Source: Planctomycetota bacterium (GTDB lineage: Bacteria; Planctomycetota; PUPC01; JACPCR01). From it: a stretch of DNA of 6,872 nucleotides. Positions 6,626 to 6,872 of this stretch are shown in pieces. The notes under the pieces are model-generated. The model did not search any database and had not been told where the DNA came from. It saw nothing but the letters and a program-made list of their open reading frames with translations. Position 1 is the first letter of the stretch. Each line of letters opens with the position of its first letter. The stretch lies in contig JASLXP010000292.1 of assembly GCA_030740295.1 (NCBI GenBank), positions 1 through 6,872 of the forward strand. Reading direction: 5' to 3'. The position numbers were made by a program, and so were the translations under genes.

Positions 6626-6872
6626 TCAATCCACGCCAGAGAGCTTCAGCTTGTTCTTTGCCTCTTCCGCTTCTTTACTTCGTGGGCCTGATTTCACCAC
6701 ATACTGCAACAGGTCGATACCGAACTGCCGCAGCTTGCCCATCTGTTCGGCAAAGTGAAAGCCAAGATAGTAGAGGTCCGCACGGTCAATCAGAGTCTTC
6801 TCTTTGATCAGCATGCTGGCCACGTCCATCCCATCGAACTCTATCATTTGCGTGAAAAGAGCCAGGCTCTTG
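6626..6872 (-). CDS. C-terminal part of an unrecognised helical, TPR-like protein (5' end outside window)
   Basis: The frame is open from the right edge to a TGA at 6628-6626, giving 81 residues that begin before an internal Met at 6847, so this is only the end of a gene. The sequence is predicted helical and alternates charged and hydrophobic residues: MDVASMLIKEK, then ADLYYLGFHFAEQ, FGIDLLQYVVKSGP and a final KEAEEAKNKLKL. The spacing of LYYLGFHFAEQ and of the following helix resembles the closing helices of a tetratricopeptide repeat array, which usually mediates protein contacts. This is inference, as no family could be named. The TGA overlaps a TTG in the oxidoreductase frame, and the gene lies 26 bp before that enzyme's ATG, so the two probably form an operon. 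Confidence 0.7.
   Translation of the reverse strand, partial: KSLALFTQMIEFDGMDVASMLIKEKTLIDRADLYYLGFHFAEQMGKLRQFGIDLLQYVVKSGPRSKEAEEAKNKLKLSGVD

Noticed and set aside
5520..6758. 412-codon open frame antisense to the Gfo/Idh/MocA gene, longer than that gene
   Set aside because: The minus strand has a clear Rossmann motif, EKP motif and ribosome binding site. The plus-strand product has no family features and also runs over the end of the neighbouring gene.

Overview
The window looks like a carbohydrate-processing locus of a bacterium from the PVC group (Planctomycetota, Verrucomicrobiota, Lentisphaerota and relatives). This is inferred from the mix of families: a secreted GH5 glycosidase, PhyH-type dioxygenases, a Gfo/Idh/MocA sugar oxidoreductase, a secreted LamG/DUF1080-like protein and a secreted Reg_prop double beta-propeller. 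No rRNA, tRNA, CRISPR array, transposase or phage gene was seen, so the taxonomy rests on gene content alone. GC content is moderately high and looks even across the window.

Left part, minus strand (1-1521): a complete PhyH-family dioxygenase gene (688-1521) is followed 119 bp downstream by a secreted LamG/DUF1080-like gene (568 to beyond base 1). Both have recognisable Shine-Dalgarno sequences and may be one transcript.

Centre, plus strand (1559-3484): a secreted GH5 hydrolase with an N-terminal carbohydrate-binding-like domain diverges from the dioxygenase gene across only 37 bp. Directly after its stop codon, in the same frame, lies the orphan C-terminal part of a second, different PhyH dioxygenase (3149-3484). 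This appears to be a gene remnant whose 5' half is missing.

Right part, minus strand (6872-3494): the 3' end of an unrecognised helical, TPR-like gene enters from the right edge. After 25 bp comes a complete Gfo/Idh/MocA oxidoreductase (5568-6599). After another 139 bp comes a secreted protein made of about fourteen Reg_prop-type repeats (3494-5428), which resembles the sensor half of a hybrid two-component system with no kinase attached. It ends 9 bp from the convergent dioxygenase remnant.

Inferred teamwork: the GH5 enzyme and the LamG-like protein would bind and cut glycans outside the cytoplasm, and the oxidoreductase and PhyH enzyme would modify released small molecules inside the cell. 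No substrate can be read from the sequence. The points most worth checking are the truncated PhyH remnant, the apparent HxG (no Asp) iron site of the intact PhyH, the kinase-less double propeller and the very tight divergent dioxygenase/GH5 start region.
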